The notes beneath the pieces are model-generated. The model ran no database searches and was not told where the DNA came from. It worked only from the letters and a program-made list of their open reading frames with translations. From assembly GCF_035594125.1 (NCBI RefSeq), contig NC_087166.1, positions 20,428,766 through 20,492,765 of the forward strand: a DNA stretch of 64,000 bases. The letters are read 5' to 3'. This document shows positions 1 through 11,824 of this stretch, piece after piece. This stretch comes from Scylla paramamosain (Eukaryota > Arthropoda > Malacostraca > Decapoda > Portunidae). The first letter of the stretch is position 1. The number at the start of each line of letters is the position of its first letter. The position numbers and the translations under genes were made by a program.

Positions 1-725
1 CTTAATGTTGCCGCAGAGAAGTGCGTCGCTAAACCACAGAAAGGCAATCACATATAAGAGCACCAAGGCGCATCGCCACATTTTTTTCCAACTCGTTTAT
101 CTGAAATAAATAAGACAACTGAAAATGAGCTATACAACGTTAAGACTACCAGACATCAAGTAACCATAACTCTTTATATAGAGTTATTATTTTAATGAAG
201 CGAAATGTTGAACCTCAGTTCTATAAGTCTCCGGATTTGCCTGATCTCAAAACGAGTCCTGATCTCGATCATGGCCTCATTTTATGTTGTCCTGGTCTTT
301 ATCTTGGTCTCAAATATTTGTTCGAGATCAGGATTAAAAAAAAATTATTCCACTTCGTGGAAAATGTCGGAATTTATGATCATATACTTGATAAAGAGGA
401 AAAAAATCACTGTCCATTATATAGTCTGGCAAGCGCTACGGTGATATGCGGTGAGTTGAGCATGAGCGACTTGGCCATTCTCGCTTTATTTTTTACACGT
501 TCATACCTTTGTTCATATTATTTTTACTTAATGTATGCAATCGCGGCATTATTTGTGCATGTATACCACAGATTGAACTACGTAGCTCGAAAAAAAAAAT
601 GAAATTGATATTTTCCTTTGATTGTTTCTTCGTGCCAGTGAAATGAAAGCAAAAATATATGTCCTATGTTCAGTTGTTCATACTATATCAGACGCTCAGG
701 CAATGCCTAGCCCCATTTTCAATCC
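1..725. other. unassigned AT-rich sequence
   Basis: I see no recognisable gene, repeat array or transposon protein here. A 135-codon open frame on the + strand (195-602) has no motif I know and is rich in Phe, Leu and Tyr, as expected of chance translation of AT-rich DNA. Confidence 0.5.
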
Positions 726-926
726 TCAAGTAGCTATACCGTCTGGAGGGAAGCCATCGGCTGCACACTGCGTCAGGGCTTTGTCGTCCATCAGGCACTC
801 ACCACAGTCCTTAATCATATTTTCAACGCCCCTGTCCATGCCCGGCCACCAAGCGACGTGGAGGAGATCCTGCTTAGTCTTGACCTTATAGTTGAGAGGT
901 GTGTGCATGTTGTAAGTATCGCCCAC
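726..926 (-). pseudogene. gypsy-type integrase zinc-binding fragment
   Basis: A 66-codon frame with the signature of the H2C2 zinc-binding N-terminal domain of retrotransposon integrase. A Lys-Gln-containing helix is followed by AWWPGMDRGVENMIKDCGEC, where WWPGMD and the CxxC pair are diagnostic. In complete Ty3/gypsy elements this domain precedes the DDE integrase core and helps bind the cDNA ends. Here the frame stops soon after the CxxC, where a proline-rich linker would begin, and no DDE core, RT or LTR is visible beside it. It is an isolated scrap of a pol polyprotein. A gypsy origin is most likely from the wording of the motif; another LTR lineage is possible. Confidence 0.72.
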
Positions 927-1937
927 ACAACACAGCAGGCATTATAACTTAGTGGGTCCCACGAACTATAAATTCATTGACTTCACTCAATTAGTGACGA
1001 AAGTAAGTAACGTTTTATCTAAGCAAGGCATTCTTGAAATCCTCTCAAGTAATTATTAATTTGGTCGAAGCTTGTTTATTTCGTCATAGTTGTTGGGCGC
1101 TTTATGAAGGTCTTTCTCTGAAAGAACACAGCTTAAAAAAAATGCGATACTTATATTCCTATCATCAGAGTTATCAGTGACGTCTGCTGGTGCGGGACAT
1201 CAGCTTCTGGCAACTGTTTGCTTGGCACATACTCCACCTTGTACTGCCGCCTAGCCATCCTGGCACCACCACAACTTGAATATCGGGAAACGAGAATGGT
1301 GCTGAGTGCCACATGATCAATTCTAAAGGCTCTTTCACATGATACCTAACCTAACCTAACCTAACCTGGTGATGTGACCATTTTTCATGGCCACCAGTAA
1401 TACCACCAACAAAGCTTAGTTTCGTCATGGAGATGGAAGAAGCAATACATGCTGGTGCTGCTCATGTCATACCTAATTGATTATTGTGCAGGATTCTTAA
1501 AGAACATCGTAAAAAAAATGTTACTAGCTTCCAGGATTTCCTCTTTAGTTCCCTCTTACAATAGCCGTCGTCATTCAAATCCCATAATGCAGGCCTTGAC
1601 TAAATTTCAACAGTGAAATGTTCAATATCAAAACATTTTTCTGCTTCGTCTTCTGCCCTCATGGTGTACACAAGTAAATGTAACGACACTGAATCTCGTC
1701 TGAACCTCGTCTGAATAGATAATTAATTTACATCTAAACATGTGGTGCCATCAGCTTCGCCATGCTGAAATGAAAATGCCTTGCGTCACCACCACAAATT
1801 TGGCCACGCCACCACGTCTGGCAGGGCGGCCATATCTAAACGGTTACTTTTGAAATAATGAAAACATATGGTGGCGTCTTGTGAAGGGTACCTTATCGTT
1901 AAGAATCCCCCTTTTAAATTAACCGCATTTACCGCTA
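927..1937. other. unassigned sequence with a telomere-like run
   Basis: No coding region recognised. The one structured item is the CCTAA run at 1344-1367, listed separately. The stretch may contain further eroded pol sequence continuing from the integrase scrap, but I cannot support that from motifs. Confidence 0.45.
1344..1367. repeat. interstitial telomere-type repeat (CCTAA)n/(TTAGG)n
   Basis: About four and a half perfect CCTAA units. TTAGG is the ancestral arthropod telomere repeat, so this is a short interstitial telomere-like sequence. It could be a scar of break repair or chance amplification. Confidence 0.75.
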
Positions 1938-4212
1938 TGAGTGTTTCCTTCTATTTCTTCTATCCTCATTTTCAACCCAAAGCTGGATGTTGCGTCCATG
2001 TGCATAACGACTTAACCTGCTCTCGTGCCCACGCTCTTCAGTCTTCCAAGTTTCCACCATCTGGCTACGAAAACAGAGTCATTCTCAAACTAAATTAATC
2101 TGTGCTGTATACCTCTCACCTAACTCCTCTGACTATATAAGAATTTCTTTGACAACTTAACTTCCAAAGTGGAGCACATTCAGACTCTCGTTTTGCAGAG
2201 ACCTCCATTCTTGGAGACTTCAATGTTCACCACCAGTTTTGGTTTTCCTCTTCCTTCACTGATCATTCTGGTGAACTAGCATTTAACTTTTCTATCTATC
2301 CTCCATGTCATAGAGCAACTGGTGCAACACCCTACTCGTATTCCTGAACATTTAGAAGATGCACCCAACATTCTTGATCTTTTTCTAACTTCTAATCCAT
2401 CTGCTTATGCTGTTACCCTGTCTTCTCCGATCAGAATTACATCTGATCTTATTATATCGCTCCAGTCCCTCCTCAGGGTCCCGCAAAGCGGAGGTCGCTC
2501 TGGGGTTTTACCTTTACTAACTGGAGGGAGCTGAGGAGGTATTCTGCTGATTTTCCTTGAAGCGACTAGTGCTTCCGTGTCAGAGACTCGTTTCCGTGTG
2601 CTGGGCACATAGCAGAGGTGACAGAGTCTGGCATGGAGGCGTACATTCCTCATTCCATCTCTCGACCTAAACTTTCCAAACCTTGATTTAACACAACCTG
2701 TTCTCGTGCTATACATGATGGAGAGGTAGCCTACAAAGGGTACTAGTGCCCTCCTTCACCTGAATCTCATGTGCTTTATATTTCTCCCCAGAATCATGCC
2801 AGTCCGTTCTCTAACCGAAAATTCCTTCATTACTAGTCAAATTCTTTCAAGATCTAAGTTTTCTTGTGACTTCTGGCACCTACCTAAAAAACATCTCCAA
2901 TAACTTTGCTTCTCCTTCTTTCCCTCCTTTATTTCAGACTGATGGCACCACTGCCATCTCATCTATTTCTAAAGCTAAATCTAAAGCTCATCTATTTCTA
3001 AAGCTCATCGCTCAAACCTTTGCTAAAAACTCTACCTTGGATGATTCAAGCCTTGTTCCTCCCTCTTCTCTATCCTCTGGCTACTTCATGTTACCCAATA
3101 AAATCTTATGCAGTGATATTTTCCATGCATTCGATGGCCTAAACCCTCACAAGGTTTATGGGCCTGATGGGGTCCCTCCCATTGTTCTCCAAAATTGCCT
3201 CCGTGCTTGCACCTAGTTAAACTCTTTAAACTCTGTCTCTCAATATTTACCACTCTGCACTTTTCCACATCTTTTCATAGATGACCAACCCTTCAGGAAG
3301 TAAATATTTTACGCATGGAAGCCACAGAACGCCTGACTTCTGATCCTTCTAGAATTACTGATTGGGGCATAGCAAACTTGGTATTGTTCATTGCCTCAAG
3401 AACTCAATTCCTCCATCTATCAACTCGACACAACCTTCCAGACAACTATCCCCTCTTCTTCAGTGACACTCAATTGTCCCCCTCTTCTACACTGAACATC
3501 CTTGGTCTGTCCTTTACTTATAATCTAAACTGGAAACTTCTCATCTTATCTCTAGCTAAAACAGCTTCTACTGAGTTAGGTGTTCTGAGACGTCTCCGAC
3601 AGTTTTTTTTTTTTTTCACCCCCCCCTAGCTGTTAACTCTGTACAGGGGCCTTATCCGTCCATGTATGGAGTATGCTTCACATGTCTGGGGGGAGCTTGC
3701 ACTCATACCGCTCTTCTAGGCAGAGTGGAATCAAAAGCTTTTCGTCTCATCAACTTCTCTCCTCTAACTGACTGTCTTCAGCCTCTCTCTCTCTTCGCCG
3801 CAATGTTGCATGCCTAGCTGTCTTCTATCGCTATTTTTATGCTAACTGCTCTTCTGATCTTGCTAACTGCATGCCTCCCCTCCTCCCGCGGCCTCGCTGC
3901 AAAAGACTTTCTTCTTTGTCTCACCCCTATTCTGTTTAACTCTCTAATGCAAAAGTTAACCAGTATTCTCAATCATTCATCCCTTTCTCTGGTAAACTCT
4001 AGAGCTCCCTGCCTGCTTCTGTATTTCCACCTTCCTATGACTTGAATTCCTTCAAGAGGGAAGTTTCAAGGCACTTACCCTTCAAATTTTAACGACCACT
4101 TTGGACCTTTTTTCTGGGACTGGCATCTCAATGGGCTTTTTTTTTTTTTTATTGTTATTGGATTTTTTTACCCTTGGCCAGTGTCCCTCCAACATAAAAA
4201 AAAAAAAAAAAA
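1938..4212 (+). mobile_element. LINE-A copy 1 (degenerate, internally deleted)
   Basis: A decayed LINE-A copy identified by comparison with the better copy at 23.1-26.5 kb. It starts inside the endonuclease domain and keeps recognisable pieces in order: the GDFNVHH endonuclease motif near 2.22 kb, the linker, the start of RT (3.1-3.2 kb, AYGPDGVPP-like), then the C-terminal region (3.3-4.05 kb), a 3' UTR and a poly(A) tract (4196-4212). At about 3,250 the sequence jumps from the region before RT motif 1 to the region after the YADD box, so the catalytic RT core is deleted. Several frameshifts and stops are present. The poly(A) tail abuts a second LINE-A fragment. It is non-functional. Confidence 0.85.
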
Positions 4213-4539
4213 TCCTCAACAGGAAGATTCTTAAACATATATCACTTCAGAACTTTCTTTCTGATAGCCAGTACGGGTTCCGTCAAGGCCGCTCTACTGG
4301 TGATCTGGCTTTCCTTACTGAGTCTTGGTCATCCTCTTTTAGAGATTTTTGGGAAACTTTTGCTGTTGCTTTAGGCATATCAGAAAGTTTTTGATAGAGT
4401 ATGGCATAAAGCTTTGATTTCCAAACTACCCTCCTATGGCTTCTAACCTTCTCTGTAACTTCTAGAATATCCTTTCTGACCGTTCTATTGCTGTTGTGGT
4501 AGACGGTCTTTGTTCTCCTAAATGTATCAAGTGGTGTTT
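4213..4539 (+). mobile_element. LINE-A copy 2, left piece (RT core)
   Basis: Resumes LINE-A in the middle of RT, at the codons for LNRKILKH, and runs through the GFRQGRST and SKAFDRVWH-like region (here altered to SESF) to the start of the GVPQGS motif. There it is cut by the 3' end of an antisense LINE-B. The remaining 3' portion continues at 6,323. The junction with the poly(A) of copy 1 lies within about 12 bp of the position where a second LINE-A has inserted into another copy at 23,065/26,474. Confidence 0.82.
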
Positions 4540-6326
4540 ATAAGAAAATGAGAACATAAGAAGTAAGGGAAGCTGCAAGAAGCGACCAGGCTTACACGTG
4601 GCAGTCCCTGTATGAGATATACCTACCTATTTCCATCTATTATCCCCATCCATCTTCTCTTAAAGCTCTCTAGTGTCCTAGCACTAACAACATGATTATT
4701 GAGTACGTTCCACTCATCTACCACTCTATTTGAGAACCAATTTTTTCCTATCTCCTTCCTAAACCTAAATTTTTCAGGCTTGTACCCGTTATTTCTTGTT
4801 CTACCCTGGTTGCTGATCCTAAGAATTTTGCTTGCACCCACCCTTGTTATAACCCTTATACCACTTAAAGACTTCTATCAGGTCCCCTCTTAACCTACGT
4901 CTTTCTAAAGAATGTAAATTTAACAACTTCAGTCTCGCCTCATAAGAAATACTCCTCATCCCCTGTATCCTTTTAGTCATTCTCCTCTGTACTGGTTCTA
5001 ATAGACCTATATCTTTCCTGTAATGTGGAGATTAGAACTGCACAGCGTAGTCTAGATGAGGTCTGACCAACGCCAAGTATAGTTTTAATATTACTTCCGG
5101 CCTTCTACTTTTAACATTCCTAAAAATGAATCCTAGTACCCTATTTGCCCTGTTTCTGGCGCATTGTTTTGCTAGACAGAGTTCAGAGCTAACTATAACT
5201 ATAACTAAATATTTCTCGTACACTGTACCTACCAGAGTTTGGTTGTTTAATGTGTACCTATAGTGTGGGTTTCCTCTACCTACGCTAAGTACTTTGCATT
5301 TATTGATATTACATTGCATTTGCCATCTGTCCGTCCATTCATTCATTCTATCTAAGTCTGCCTGCAAGGCGATAGCATCCGATTCTGACCCAAAAGGATA
5401 CAGGGGGTGAGGAGTATTAATTTACCTATCTTTGTGTCATCCGCAAATTTACGAACATCACTACTAATTCCACTATCCAAGTCATTGATATATACTAGCA
5501 ATAACAATGGTCCTAATACTGATCCCTGTGGCACCCCACTAATTACATGACCCCACTCGGATTTCGAGCCGTTTATTACAACTCTTTGTCGCCTATCGCT
5601 AAGCCATGACCCTATCCAGCCTAACACCTTCCCTTCTATCCCGTGTGCCCTAACCTTTCTCGGGAGCCTTTGATGGGGTACCTTGTCAAATGCTTTACTA
5701 AAGTCCAGATATAAGATATCATAACTATCACCATTATCTACTGCCTTGTACACTTTACTGTAAAAACTTAACAAGTTTGTCTGGCAAGACTTCCCCTTCG
5801 TGAAATCCCCTTCGTGATTTATCAAGTTATGTTTGTCTAAATGTTCCCTAATGTTCCTCGCTATTATTGACTAATATTTTACCTACAACAGTTTAAGCTG
5901 ACAGATCTATAGTTAGACGCTAAAGTTTTATCTCCTTTCTTAAAGATGGGTACTACATTAGCTTGTCTCCACATTACTGGCACCTCACCTGACTCAAGTG
6001 ATTTCCTAAAGACAGAAACTAACGGCTCACTAATAACCTCTTTGCATCCCTTAAGTACTCTGGGATATATTTCATCTGGTCCTGGTGTCTTGAACTTTTT
6101 TAGCCTATCTCCTGTTCCTCTATCTCCCTAGTTATGGAAATATCTGTCAGCTTCTCATTCTTATCTGCTCTAAACACCTGTTCACTATCTGGCATATCCT
6201 GCATGTTTTCCTGGGTGAAGACAGTTAAAAAATACTCATTCAGAATTTTATTGATCTCCTCCCCAGAATTAACCAGCTCCCCATCTGCTGCCTTTAATGG
6301 ACCTATAGTATCCTTATTTTTCGTTC
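4540..6326 (-). mobile_element. LINE-B copy 1, inserted in LINE-A
   Basis: A 5'-truncated CR1-like LINE on the minus strand. Reading from 6,326 downwards: the linker before RT, RT with the SKAFDKVPHQRL, GVPQGSVLGPLL and FADDTKIG boxes (5.35-5.83 kb), the C-terminal region with the NKCKVLSVGRGN segment (5.03-5.36 kb), the basic C-terminal tail and the 3' end near 4,540 with the AAGAACATAAG-type terminus. Frames are broken, one break being a 25-bp inverted templated insertion near 5,392-5,416. LINE-A codons for SGV end at about 4,539 and those for PQGS resume at about 6,323, so this element inserted into the GVPQGS codons of LINE-A copy 2, with at most a 3-bp target duplication (GTT). Confidence 0.88.
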
Positions 6327-7245
6327 CTTAGGGTTCTGTCCTGTCCTTCCTATTATTTAACAATGATCTAAACCAATCTCCTTGCCCTTGGATATAGAGT
6401 TTAAACAGGGAAGCCACAGAACAGTTGACTTTTGATCTAAAATTCTGATTGAGGCACATTGACTATTGTTCATTTCCTCAAAAACTCAATTCCTCCATCT
6501 ATCAACTCGACACAACCATCCAAATACCTATCCATTCTTCTTCAATGAAGCTCAGTTGTCCCATTCTTCTACACAGAACATCCTCGGTTTGTGTACTTAT
6601 AATCTAAAGTGAAAACTTCACATCTCATCTTTAGATAGAACAGCTTCTATGATGTTAGACATTCTGAGTCGTTTTGACCAGTTTTTCTCACCCCCTAGTG
6701 TTAACTCTGTACAGAGGCCTGATCCGCCCATGTATGGAGGCTTCACATGTATACCGGGATTCCTCTCATACCGCTATTTTAGACAAAGTGGAATTAAAAA
6801 GCTTTTCGTCCTACCAACTCCTCTCCTCTAAATGACTGTCTTCAGCCTCTTTGTCGTCGCCGCAGTGTTGAAGCTCTTGCTATCTTCTACCGTTGTTTTC
6901 TGGCTAACTGCTCTTCTGATCTTACTAACTGCATGCCTCCCCTTCTTCCGCGATCTCGCTGCACAAGACTATTCTTTTTCTCATCACTATTCTGTCCACC
7001 TATCTAATGCAAGAGTTAACCAGTATTCTCAAATATTCATCTCTTTCTCTGGTAAACTCTGGAAGTCCCTGCCTGCTTCAGTATTTCTTCCTTTCTGTGA
7101 CGAAATCTTTCAAGAGGGAGGTTTCAAGACACTTATCCTTCAGTTTTCGACGATTTTTTTTTTTTTTACATTCCTTTCGTGACTGGGACCTCAGTTTTTT
7201 TTTTTTCTTGGCCAGGGACCCTCTCAGGCAAAAAAAAAAAAAAAT
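6323..7245 (+). mobile_element. LINE-A copy 2, right piece
   Basis: Continues LINE-A after the LINE-B insertion: the end of the GVPQGS motif, the FINDLL-like segment, then a deletion that removes the YADD catalytic box, followed by the SRREATE and [12 protein letters not shown] segments, the C-terminal region and 3' UTR. It ends in an A-rich tail (7,231-7,275, with TAAA and CAAA variants). Many frameshifts. The C-terminal domain is more diverged from the consensus than copy 1, which fits an older host copy interrupted twice. Confidence 0.8.
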
Positions 7246-7364
7246 AAATAAATAAGTAAACAAACAAATAAAAAAATACTCCGCTTCGCTGTCATTGAAC
7301 TGGCGACAACTTGCTTCTTCCGGTCTTCCCCTGTCTGGGAGAGAATTGCGGTGACCTGTCTTTC

Positions 7365-7987
7365 GTTCGCAGCTTATGGAAATTTAGTTATGGGCAAGAG
7401 ATGAGTAAAATTCTGAACAAGTATTTTTTAAGTTTTCATCCAGGAAAACATGCAGGAAATGTCGGACAGTGAACAGATTTTTAGAGCAGAAGAGAATGAG
7501 AAGCTGATAGATATTACCATAACTAAGGAGATAGTGGAACAGGAGATAGACAAGCCGAAAAAAAAATCAAGTCACCAGGACTGGACGAGATATATCCCAG
7601 AGTACTTACGGAATGCAAATAGGTCATTAGTGACCTATTAAGAATTTAGAAAATCCTTACACTGAAGAGAGATGTGAAGGCAAGCGAATGTAATACCCAC
7701 CTTTAAGGAGATAAAACGATAATGGAATCATTAATATCGAAGAACATTAGGGAGCTTTTTAGACAGTCATAACTTGACAACTCAGTCATAGCATGGCTTC
7801 ACGAAGGGAAAGCCTTGTCTGACGAACTTGAGTTTTTTACAGTAAAGTTAACAAGGTGGCAGATACTAGTGATAGATATGAATATACTATATATCCTATA
7901 CTTGCGCATAAATGAAGAATTTGACAAGGTACGCCATCAGAGGCTCCTGATAAAGGTTAGGTCGCACAGGATAGATGGGAAAGTGTA
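7365..7987 (+). mobile_element. LINE-B copy 2, left piece
   Basis: Corresponds to the LINE-B linker and the first half of RT. It carries an MQEMSDSEQIFRAEENEK-like segment matching the copy at 53.0 kb, then heavily eroded RT up to the HRIDGKV position near 7,985. Stops and indels throughout. It ends within the same 20-30 bp at which another LINE-B piece begins at 11,825, so the two may be halves of one copy split by the 7,988-11,824 block. Confidence 0.75.
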
Positions 7988-8332
<345 letters not shown>

Positions 8333-8414
8333 GCACGTCCTTTTTATTCCTACCTTCTCCTCCCCCTTCTTTTTCGACTCTTAAGAATATTAACGAAAAA
8401 TTAGATTTTGACTA

Positions 8415-8417
<3 letters not shown>

Positions 8418-8461
<44 letters not shown>
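8418..8461. repeat. (TG)n microsatellite at the 3' side of LINE-A copy 3
   Basis: About 44 bp of TG repeat, directly abutting the 3' end of the antisense LINE-A. A second (TG)n array abuts the 5' end of the same element at 11,632-11,688. Confidence 0.95.
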
Positions 8462-8462
<1 letters not shown>

Positions 8463-11400
8463 ATATAGAAGGGACAGAGGCGAAGGGCAACAAAAATCCA
8501 ATAAAAATAAAATGCCCATTGAGATGCCGGTCCCCGAACAGGCTTCGAAGCAGTAGTTAAAAATTGAAGGATATGCGTCTTGAAACCTCTCTCTTGATAG
8601 AATTCAAGTCAAAGGAAGGTGAAAGTACAGAAACAAGCAGGGAGTTCCAGAGTTTACCAGAGAAAGGGATGGATGATTGAGAGTATTGGTATCTTGCATT
8701 AGAGAGGTGGACAGAATAGAGGGTGAGAGAAAGAGGAGTCTCGTGCAGTGAGGCCGCTGGAGGAGGGTAGGCATGCAGTTAGAAAGATCAGAAGAGTAGT
8801 TAGCATGAAAATAGTGGTAGAATATAGCTAGAGATGCAACATTGAGGCGATGAGAAAGACGCTGAAGACAGTCAGTTAGAGGAGAGGAGTTGTTAAGACG
8901 AAAAGCTTTTGATTCACCCTGTTTAGAAGAGCGGTATGAGTGGAACATACTCCATACATGGACGGATAAGGCCCTTGTACAGAGTTAGCAACTGAGGTAG
9001 GGGGTGAGAAAAAAAAAACATACTCCATACATGGACGGATAAGGCCCTTGTACAGAGTTAGCAAACTGAGGTGGAGGGGGTGAGAAAAACTGGCGGAGAC
9101 GTCTCACAGCGCCTAACTTCATAGAAACTGTTTTCGCTAGAGATGAGATGTGAAGTTTCCAGTTTAGATTATAAGAAAAGGACAGACCGGGGATGTTCAG
9201 TGTAGGAGAAGGGAATAATTGAGTGTCATTGAAGAAGACGGGATAGTTGTCTAGAAAGTTGTGTCGAGTTGATACATGGAGGAATTGAGTTTTTAACACA
9301 CTGAACAATACCAAATTTGCACTGCCCCAATCAGAAATTTTAGAGACATCAGAAGGCAGCCGTTCTGTGGCTTCCCTGCTTGAAATGTTTACTTTCTGAA
9401 GGGTCGGACGACTAGGAAAAGACGTGGAAAAGTGCAGGGTGGTATTATCAGCGTAGGAGTGGACAGGATAAGAAGTTTGGTTTAGAAAATCATTGATGAA
9501 TAACAGGAAGAGAGTGGGTGACAGAACGGAACCCTGAGTATCACCACTGTTAATAGATTTAGGAAAGCCAGATTACCAGTGATAGATGTTTAAGAATCTT
9601 CCTGTTGAGGAGAGATTCAGAAACTTTGGATAAGCAGGAAATTAAAGGATTAGGACGGTAGTTTGAGGGATTAAAACGGTCAACCTTTTTAGGAACAAGA
9701 TGAAGGTAGGCAAACTTCCAACAAGAAGGAAAGGTAGATATTGACAGAGTTGTAAGAGTTTGACGAGGCAAGATGGATGCACGGACGCGCTGTTTTTGAA
9801 AACAATAGGAGGGACCCCATCAGGTTTCTAAGCTTTTTGAGGGTTTAGGCCAGTGAGGGCATGGAAAACAATCATTGCGAAGAATTTTAATACCGACCAT
9901 TAAGTGGTCAGAGAGGGAGGAACAAACACTGAATCATGCAAGGTAGGGTTTTTAGCAAAGGTTTGAGCGAAGAGTTAAGCTTTAGAAATAGATGTGATAG
10001 CAGTGTTGCCATCTGGTTGAAGTAAAGGAGGGAAAGAAAAAGAAGCAAAGTTATTGGAGATGTTTTTGTCTAGATGCCAGAAGTCACGAGGGGAGTTAGA
10101 TTTTGAAAGATTTCTATAAATGAAGTAGTTTTCGGCGGAGAACAGATTTGGCATGGTTCCGGGCAAAAATATAAAGCGCATGAGATTCAGGTGATGGAAG
10201 GCTCAAGTACCTTTTATGGACCACCTCTCTATCACGTATGACACGAAAACAGGCTGTATTAAACCAAGGTTTGGAAGGTTTAGGTCGAAAAAAAAAAAAT
10301 AAAGAAATGTACACCTCCATGCCAGACACTATCACCTCTGTTATGCGCTCGGCACACATAGACGGGTCTCTGACACGGAAGCAGTAGTCATTCCAAGGAA
10401 AATCAGCAAAATATCCTCTCAGGTCCCCCCGAACTAGCAGAGGCAAAACGCCAGAGGCACCTCCGCTTACGGGGATCCTGAGGAGGGATTGGAGCGATAG
10501 GACAAGATACAGTTATGATATTGCGATCGGAGGAGCCCAACGGAGAAGACAGGGTAACAGCATGAGCAGAAACATTAGAGGTTAAGAAAAGGTCAAGAAT
10601 GTGAGGCGTATGCCCAAGACGGTCAGGAATACGAGCAAGATATTGCACCAATTGCTCTAGGTCGTGTAGGATAGCAAAGCTGAAGGCTAGTTTACTAGAA
10701 TGATCAGTGATGAGATGAGAAAGACAAAGCTGATGGTGAACACTGAAGTCTCCAAGAATGAAAATCTCCGCAAAAGGGAAGAGAATCAGAATATGCTCCA
10801 CTTTGAAAGTTAAGTAGTCAAAGAATTTCTTATAGTTATAGTTAGGAGAGAGATATACAGCACAGGTAAATTTAGTTTGGGAGTGATTCTGTAGTCGTAG
10901 CCAGATGATGGAAGACTCAGAAGATTCAAGAGCGTGGGCACGAGAGCAGGTTAAGTCGTTGTGCACATAAACGCAACATCCAGCTTTGGACTGGAAATGA
11001 TAGAAATAATAGGAGAAAACAAAAAAGGGGCCACTGTCAGTTGCCTAAGAAAAATAGGAGGGAACAAAAAAGGGGCCACTGTCAGTTGCCTAAGATACCT
11101 GTGTTACAGTAAGGAAAAGAAGATGAGGCTTAGTAGAGGAGAGGTGATGTTCTACAGATTGAAAAATTAGATCGAAGACCGCGATTGTTGGAGAAGTTAG
11201 TGAAGAAAGAGTTGAGGGGGGTGTCAAAACAATTAGGGTGTATATCAGAAGAGTAGTCCAACCTGAGGACATTTGTGATCTCCTTCCCAGATGGGGACTC
11301 GTGTACACCAGCCCCGCGGTACACCAGAGTCCATGGGGACTCCTACACCAGCCCATAACAGATGGGCTGGTGTAGGAGTCGCCATGATAATTTTGAATTT

Positions 11401-11631
11401 TGAGTGAAGGATGTGTGTAATTAGGTGCTTGTTGTTTAATTAGTTGCTTGTAGTTTTGTGTGAAGGAAGAGGGGAGGCTGTGACTGCCCCCTTGTGTTCT
11501 GAGACACAAAGGGAAACGTTCAGTGAGGTCATAGCTGGGTTTAATGATAAGTTCACACCACCCCCTGATTCACTGGTTTAGAGCTCACTGGGAGTAATTA
11601 TCATTTCGGCAGGTGCCTACTGCCTCCTCCT
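8462..11631 (-). mobile_element. LINE-A copy 3, nearly full length
   Basis: An antisense LINE-A of 3.17 kb retaining both ends: the 5' UTR (11,510-11,631, matching 23,070-23,230) and the 3' UTR (8,462-8,590). In order on the minus strand: N-terminal region, endonuclease (SQSVEHHLSS-like segment, GDFSVHH near 10,750, SPLGSSDRN near 10,530), linker with KPWFNTA, RT from about 9.9 kb, and the C-terminal region. The central RT core between the start of RT and the YADD box is mostly missing. Several frames are broken. It contains a 73-bp tandem duplication (8,944-9,090), a 45-bp duplication (about 11,007-11,096) and a poly(A) loss. It sits inside a (TG)n array, so insertion into a microsatellite is likely. 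Confidence 0.88.
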
Positions 11632-11644
11632 ATGTGTGTATGTG

Positions 11645-11688
<44 letters not shown>
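11632..11688. repeat. (TG)n microsatellite at the 5' side of LINE-A copy 3
   Basis: TG-rich array with a few early interruptions, beginning exactly where the LINE-A 5' UTR stops. Confidence 0.93.
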
Positions 11689-11691
<3 letters not shown>

Positions 11692-11824
11692 TAACATACA
11701 ACACAAACTCTCTTCAGCAGTTCAGATGCTACTGACCAGTGCGCCAGCGCGGTCAGCAGTCTCCCCTATAGTGTGGACGTTTGTCCCCTGGATCCCTTCC
11801 TAAACCCGCGTCATGTAGTGCGGT

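Noticed and set aside
195..602. 135-codon frame near the left end
   Set aside because: No domain, no coding signature, and composition follows the AT-rich background.
726..926. A full LTR retrotransposon at the left edge
   Set aside because: No RT, RNase H, DDE core or LTR is visible within 2 kb on either side; only the zinc-binding part is supported.
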